Notes under the pieces: generated by a model
Told to the model about the DNA's origin: nothing
Seen by the model: only the letters and a program-made list of their open reading frames with translations
Database searches by the model: none
DNA from: Xanthobacteraceae bacterium
GTDB taxonomy: Bacteria > Pseudomonadota > Alphaproteobacteria > Rhizobiales > Xanthobacteraceae
Assembly: GCA_025929595.1 (NCBI GenBank)
Contig: JAICQA010000073.1
Location: 1-9,919 of the forward strand
Direction: 5' to 3'
Length of the DNA stretch: 9,919 nucleotides
Translations under genes and position numbers: made by a program
Shown: positions 7,355 through 9,919 of the stretch, piece after piece
Numbering within the stretch: position 1 is the first letter of the stretch
How the letters are laid out: every line of letters begins with the position of its first letter

Positions 7355-7786
7355 ATGACCGACATGCCAATGCGCGGATTCGTCCGCGCGTTCTGTGATG
7401 CGTTTTTGACGCACGACACCGAGCAGGTTGCGGATTGGCTGGACGAGGATGTGGACTGGGTTGTCTTCGGCCCCGTCGATCTTTTCCCGTTCTTCGGCCA
7501 GCGACGCGGCAAGGCAGCCGTCCTGGCCATGTACGCAGAGGTCCTGTCCGCGCTGGAGATTCGGAGCTGCGAGAAAGACAGCATCCTGGTCGATGGCGAT
7601 CAGGCGGCCTCGATGATCCGCCTTACCGCCATTCATCGCCGGAGCGGGCGCATCCTCACCATGCGCATTGCGCACTTCGCGCAGTTTCGCGACGGTAAGG
7701 TCGCGCGCATGCGCGCGCTGCTCGACTCCTTCGACTTCGCCGAACAGGCGCTCGGCCGCGAGATCAATCTGACGGCGGCAGCTTGA
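7355..7786 (+). CDS. NTF2-like / SnoaL-like family protein
   Basis: This 143-residue soluble protein has no signal peptide. Its pattern fits the NTF2-like (SnoaL) α+β cone fold. An N-terminal helix (FVRAFCDAFLTHDTEQVADWLDED) is followed by VDWVVFGP, a FGQRRGKAAVLAMYAEVL helix, and β-strands ending in RIAHFAQFRDGKVARMRALLDSFD. The H-x-x-Q-x-R-D-G-K-V turn near the C-terminus is a hallmark of these proteins. Members act as small enzymes (isomerases, hydrolases, cyclases) or simply bind ligands, so the reaction cannot be named. The frame extends back to 7301, but ATG 7355 is chosen because the family domain starts there and a GGAG lies upstream (about 13 nt, a rather long spacing). ATG 7364 is a further alternative. 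It is flanked by its own hairpin and appears monocistronic. Confidence 0.75.
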   Translation: MTDMPMRGFVRAFCDAFLTHDTEQVADWLDEDVDWVVFGPVDLFPFFGQRRGKAAVLAMYAEVLSALEIRSCEKDSILVDGDQAASMIRLTAIHRRSGRILTMRIAHFAQFRDGKVARMRALLDSFDFAEQALGREINLTAAA

Positions 7787-7788
7787 GT

Positions 7789-7815
7789 CGATGACGCGCC
7801 CAAAGCGCGTCATCG
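7789..7815 (+). terminator. Hairpin after the NTF2-like gene, possible terminator
   Basis: An 11-bp perfect stem (CGATGACGCGC at 7789-7799, reverse complement at 7805-7815) with a 5-nt CCAAA loop starts 3 bp after the stop codon. No T-run follows. Position argues for 3'-end formation or mRNA protection. Confidence 0.55.
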
Positions 7816-7901
7816 TGCTCCCCGCTGTTCTCCGCTCAATTGCGGCAAAAACCCGACTAAGTCTGCGCGCCCTTCTGCCGCCGCGAGTCCGTGAATCGCA
7901 C

Positions 7902-7920
7902 TTTTTTGCGCGCGAAAAAA
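7902..7920. repeat. T6-GCGCGCG-A6 symmetric element
   Basis: Six T, seven alternating G/C bases and six A form an AT-armed inverted repeat with a purine/pyrimidine-alternating centre. It lies in the 215-bp gap before the gene at 8002, about 80 bp from its start. Function unknown; it may be part of a promoter region or a protein-binding site. Confidence 0.4.
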
Positions 7921-7986
7921 CCGTCAAGCGGTCGCATTCACATGTCGGAATCGCGCTTGCGTAAGAGACGTACTGATTCCCGTGAG

Positions 7987-7992
7987 AAGGAG
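7987..7992 (+). promoter_or_regulatory. Ribosome binding site deciding the start at 8002
   Basis: AAGGAG lies 9 nt before ATG 8002. The longer in-frame starts at 7891 (GTG) and 7942 (ATG) have no such site and would add a very basic N-terminus. Confidence 0.7.
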
Positions 7993-8001
7993 ACGCATCC
8001 G

Positions 8002-8385
8002 ATGAATGCAGAACGTTCGGAGAAGCTCGCCGAGGCGATCGATGCAACGAGTGAATTCGAGGGAGAAATTCGCGAATTGATTCGGTCGCGCGACGTCACG
8101 TTTCTGCGCACGCCCGGGAAGTCCGGCGGCGACATGAACAACCTGAACTCGCTCATTCAGCGCGTCGCCGGCGGCTCGACCGGCGAGATCGACAATCTGA
8201 TCATGCAGTTGCAGGACATGCGTGATTTCCTGCGAGAAGAAGCAGACCGCGTGCAGCACGAGATCTCGAATTACGCGAAGGCAAGTCACGCCGCGCGCCA
8301 ACATGTCGAAATGCTGGCGGATCGGCTGTCGGAATGGCGCACGGGTTTCGAAGCGCCGCCCACTGCGGCTTCCCAGGAGCAATAA
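8002..8385 (+). CDS. Hypothetical helical protein, probably coiled-coil
   Basis: I do not recognise this 127-residue protein with certainty. It has no signal peptide or membrane segment and is predicted by eye to be almost wholly helical. An acidic N-terminal part (SEKLAEAIDATSEFEGEIREL) leads to a short SRDVTFLRTPGKSGGD loop. A core segment NLNSLIQRVAGGSTGEIDNL follows, then a long amphipathic helix (IMQLQDMRDFLREEADRVQHEISNYAKAS) with hydrophobic spacing suited to a coiled coil. A second helix ends in RLSEWRTGF. The start is set by an AAGGAG 9 nt upstream. A weak EcfG-like sequence (GGAAT-N17-CGTA, 7947-7972) lies at a suitable distance, but with two mismatches. A strong terminator follows directly, so the gene is probably a single unit. 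It could be a cytoplasmic scaffold or regulatory protein; nothing in the sequence settles this. Confidence 0.75.
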   Translation: MNAERSEKLAEAIDATSEFEGEIRELIRSRDVTFLRTPGKSGGDMNNLNSLIQRVAGGSTGEIDNLIMQLQDMRDFLREEADRVQHEISNYAKASHAARQHVEMLADRLSEWRTGFEAPPTAASQEQ

Positions 8386-8386
8386 G

Positions 8387-8419
8387 AAAACGGCCCCGGA
8401 AATCCGGGGCCGTTTTTTT
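8387..8419. terminator. Intrinsic terminator, probably bidirectional
   Basis: A GC-rich stem (AACGGCCCCGGA at 8389-8400, exact reverse complement at 8403-8414) closes on a tiny loop. It is flanked by AAAA on the left and T7 (8413-8419) on the right. It begins right after the TAA of the helical-protein gene. It lies 17 bp beyond the stop of the convergent minus-strand DUF1236 gene, so it can serve both; the T-run is stronger for the plus strand. Confidence 0.9.
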
Positions 8420-8435
8420 CTGCCGCCTCACCTGT

Positions 8436-9176
8436 TTATTCCCCGATGACGCCGCGCACGATTCCATTCGACGGCGCAACCAGCAGCACCTTGTCGTCAG
8501 CCTTCACATATTTGAGGCCGCGCAGTTCGGGCATTTGCGAGCTCAACTGGTCGGGGAGCGCCTGCGCTTCCACACCATCGGGAAGAAAAACTCCGACCTC
8601 GGCATGAATTGTCTTGCCTTCGGCCGAAGCCGTTTCTTTCGTGCTGTCGACGCCGAGCGATTGCCAGATCGCCTGCTTTTGCTGATCATTCAGTTGAACC
8701 GGATAACCCATGATCGAATACTCGGCGAGCTGGGCATTCTCCTCCGAGAATTTCGCCGGTGCCGTCTGCCGTGTCGCGCCCGGCACCTCGAGGCCCGCCC
8801 CGCGCACCGGTAGCGGACCGGCGTTCGGCGGCCCGATCGTCTGCAAGGGAGCCGGATGGCCCTGACCGCCCTGTGCATTGTCGACCGGCTTGTCGGTTTT
8901 CCCGCCGCTCGCGGCATCCTTCTTCTGCTCAGCGTCTTGCGCCGCGGCGCCGCCCGAGTCAGGCCCCTTAATCCCCGGCGTATTCTCCAGAATGCTTTTT
9001 GCGGCGTCGCGCGCGCCCGGAGAGGTTTCGCCATCTTTCGAAAGCGCGGGCGCCTGCTTTTGCGCCGGCTGCTGCGCCGACGCATCGGGCTGCTTCGTGT
9101 CCTGTGCGACGGAAATGCCGGCCACGCCGGCGGCGAGAATGAGTGCGAGGGCGCTCGAGCGGAAAAGATCGCGCAT
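8436..9176 (-). CDS. DUF1236 secreted protein D, with long low-complexity N-terminal linker
   Basis: This 246-residue exported protein has a signal peptide (MRDLFRSSALALILAAGVAG then ISVAQ, cleavage near residue 24). A low-complexity region of about 120 residues follows, rich in Ala, Gln, Pro, Gly, Lys and Asp (26-145), and is probably disordered. The DUF1236 domain lies at the C-terminus: LNDQQKQAIWQSL (162-174), HAEVGVFLPDGVEAQALP (191-208), LKYVKADDKVLLVAP (221-235) and IVRGVIGE at the very end. The Asp of the usual vDP is Ala here. The frame extends upstream to 9263, but an AAGGAGG 6 nt before ATG 9176 and the signal peptide fix the start. It is separated from the DUF1236 trio by two unrelated genes and has its own perfect EcfG-consensus promoter. 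Molecular function unknown. Confidence 0.85.
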   Translation of the reverse strand: MRDLFRSSALALILAAGVAGISVAQDTKQPDASAQQPAQKQAPALSKDGETSPGARDAAKSILENTPGIKGPDSGGAAAQDAEQKKDAASGGKTDKPVDNAQGGQGHPAPLQTIGPPNAGPLPVRGAGLEVPGATRQTAPAKFSEENAQLAEYSIMGYPVQLNDQQKQAIWQSLGVDSTKETASAEGKTIHAEVGVFLPDGVEAQALPDQLSSQMPELRGLKYVKADDKVLLVAPSNGIVRGVIGE

Positions 9177-9182
9177 GGGATG

Positions 9183-9189
9183 CCTCCTT
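9183..9189 (-). promoter_or_regulatory. Ribosome binding site deciding the start of DUF1236 protein D
   Basis: AAGGAGG on the minus strand, 6 nt before ATG 9176, is a near-ideal Shine-Dalgarno. It supports that start over the one at 9263. Confidence 0.8.
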
Positions 9190-9206
9190 GGCGATGCTGA
9201 AACAGC

Positions 9207-9231
9207 AACGCCCCCCGCGCACGCGAGTTCC
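9207..9231 (-). promoter_or_regulatory. EcfG-type promoter, exact consensus
   Basis: On the minus strand GGAAC (9231-9227), a 16-nt spacer and CGTT (9210-9207) match the alphaproteobacterial EcfG consensus GGAAC-N16-17-CGTT without a mismatch. The predicted transcript would start around 9200, leaving a leader of about 25 nt that contains the AAGGAGG site before the ATG at 9176. The geometry is ideal for driving DUF1236 protein D. Confidence 0.75.
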
Positions 9232-9346
9232 ATCATGCGGCGGAAATGCGTCCTGTCCGGCAAAAAATCAAAATCCGATCAGGAACCAAGCGGTGAAGCA
9301 GACATTGCCGTTCCGTAACGACAACAGCCGTACACGGAGGTAGACG

Positions 9347-9721
9347 ATGAAGAAGGCAATCATTGCACTCGCAGCCGCGTCCGCATTGGCGATGGGAACT
9401 ATCGCGGTTCCGCAGAAGGCCGAAGCCCACGCATGGTGGGTGATTCCGTCGATCGTTCTTGGCGCGGCCGTCGTCGGCGGCGCCGCGATCGCGAGTTCGC
9501 GCGCACATGCATATTACGCGCCGGCGCCGTACGCTCCGCGCGGTTCGGTGCATGTCGCACCGACCCGTGGCTGCTACATGCAGGCACAGCCGGCTCTGTT
9601 TGGCGGCTATCGCCACATCGAGGTCTGTCGCTATGCGGCACTTTCGCGCCCGACGCACGAAAATCGTGCGTCGGGCGCTGCCGTATGTGTGAAATCCCGT
9701 TGCCTTGGTTCAATCCCATGA
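9347..9721 (+). CDS. Small secreted hypothetical protein with two-Cys motif and unusual C-terminus
   Basis: This 124-residue protein has a signal peptide (MKKAIIALAAASALAMGTIA then VPQKAEA, cleavage near residue 27). A second hydrophobic Gly/Ala stretch (33-50) could be a membrane anchor. A Tyr/Ala/Pro-rich segment (YYAPAPYAP, 56-64) and CYMQ...GGYRHIEVC (Cys76, Cys94) follow. Many small Hyphomicrobiales exported proteins have this layout, with the end coming one or two residues after the second Cys. Here the frame goes on for 30 residues of different character, through a perfect hairpin, before a TGA that overlaps the next ATG. The Tyr96 codon TAT (9632-9634) is one base from a stop, so loss of an ancestral stop is possible. 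GGAGGT, 5 nt before ATG 9347, fixes the start. Function unknown. Confidence 0.7.
   Translation: MKKAIIALAAASALAMGTIAVPQKAEAHAWWVIPSIVLGAAVVGGAAIASSRAHAYYAPAPYAPRGSVHVAPTRGCYMQAQPALFGGYRHIEVCRYAALSRPTHENRASGAAVCVKSRCLGSIP
9646..9678 (+). other. Perfect 15-bp hairpin inside the end of a coding frame
   Basis: The arms 9646-9660 and 9664-9678 are exact reverse complements (GCGCCCGACGCACGA on the left) with an AAA loop. No T-run follows. It is placed like a 3'-end hairpin, 12 bp after the codon where related proteins would be expected to stop, yet lies within the open frame of the gene that starts at 9347. Confidence 0.75.
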
Positions 9722-9919
9722 CCATCAGCCGTCGACTCAGTCGTTCCGTAATTGCAGCGATGGCGTGCATCGCCGCCGTTTTGCTCGCAGCTCCGGCCGC
9801 GGCCGGCACGACTGTCTCAGTCGGCGGCGCATACGCGCCGGGAACTATCGTCATCAAGACCAATGAGCGGCGCCTCTACTATGTTATCGATGACAGGCGC
9901 GCGGTTCGATACAGCGTCG
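9718..9919 (+). CDS. L,D-transpeptidase (YkuD/ErfK family), N-terminal part; runs off the window
   Basis: The visible 67 residues start with a signal peptide (MTISRRLSRSVIAAMACIAA then VLLAAPAAAG). Next is GGAYAPGTIVIKTNERRLYYVIDDRRAVRYSV, the characteristic opening of the YkuD catalytic domain in Alphaproteobacteria. These periplasmic enzymes make 3-3 cross-links in peptidoglycan or attach proteins to it, using a Cys in an S-x-G-C-[IVA]-R/H-x-N motif that would lie beyond the window. ATG 9718 overlaps the TGA of the preceding gene (ATGA), and no separate ribosome binding site is visible, which suggests translational coupling. ATG 9760 is an alternative start but would remove most of the signal peptide. 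Whether the catalytic Cys is present cannot be judged from here. Confidence 0.88.
   Translation, partial: MTISRRLSRSVIAAMACIAAVLLAAPAAAGTTVSVGGAYAPGTIVIKTNERRLYYVIDDRRAVRYSV

Noticed and set aside
7334..8047. Minus-strand open frame of 237 codons across the NTF2-like gene and the following gap
   Set aside because: It is antisense to a recognisable NTF2-like domain, crosses a hairpin and a gap, and shows no domain or suitable ribosome binding site.
9227..9263. N-terminal extension of DUF1236 protein D up to 9263
   Set aside because: The extra residues precede a clear signal peptide and would overlap the exact EcfG promoter. The AAGGAGG site marks the start at 9176.
9282..9316. EcfG promoter on the plus strand for the gene at 9347 (GGAAC near 9282)
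   Set aside because: At 16-17 nt spacing there is no CGTT; the next CGTT is about 22 nt away.
1..9919. tRNA, rRNA, CRISPR array, insertion sequence or phage genes
   Set aside because: None was seen: no regularly spaced repeats, no transposase or integrase motifs, and no cloverleaf-like segments in the gaps.

Overview
The window comes from a GC-rich genome whose genes match alphaproteobacterial families, most likely Hyphomicrobiales (Bradyrhizobium/Xanthobacteraceae-like). The evidence is a UvrB with the long N-terminal extension seen in that order, several DUF1236 proteins (a family concentrated in that order), an alphaproteobacterial-type L,D-transpeptidase, and two sites resembling the alphaproteobacterial EcfG promoter. 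This placement is inferred from gene content; no rRNA or tRNA is present.

Layout. 1-391: 3' end of a DJ-1/PfpI-family gene. 470-2910: two tandem, ATGA-overlapping genes for polytopic GT87 (DUF2029) glycosyltransferases. 2953-5448: uvrB, the damage-recognition helicase of nucleotide excision repair. 5468-7043 (minus strand): three consecutive DUF1236 secreted-protein genes, a probable operon read from an EcfG-like promoter at 7086-7110. 7044-7354: intergenic region. 7355-7786: a small NTF2/SnoaL-like protein. 8002-8385: an unrecognised helical protein, followed by a strong, probably bidirectional terminator. 8436-9176 (minus): a fourth, larger DUF1236 protein with a perfect EcfG-consensus promoter (GGAAC-N16-CGTT) at 9207-9231. 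9347-9721: a small secreted protein whose frame runs through a perfect 15-bp hairpin and overlaps by ATGA the start of an L,D-transpeptidase gene (9718 onward) that leaves the window.

Functional reading. The left half is housekeeping: envelope glycan synthesis and DNA repair. The right half (5.4-9.9 kb) is rich in exported proteins. It holds four DUF1236 paralogues sharing a two-part domain (an L-x3-Q-[KR] helix motif, then an EGF-x3-VG ... YRYAK.D..vLlvdP....V..ii core) with very different linkers or tails. Both DUF1236 transcription units carry EcfG-type promoter sequences, so my main hypothesis is a periplasmic DUF1236 module belonging to the general stress response, next to a peptidoglycan cross-linking enzyme. 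No CRISPR array, insertion sequence, phage gene or tRNA was seen.
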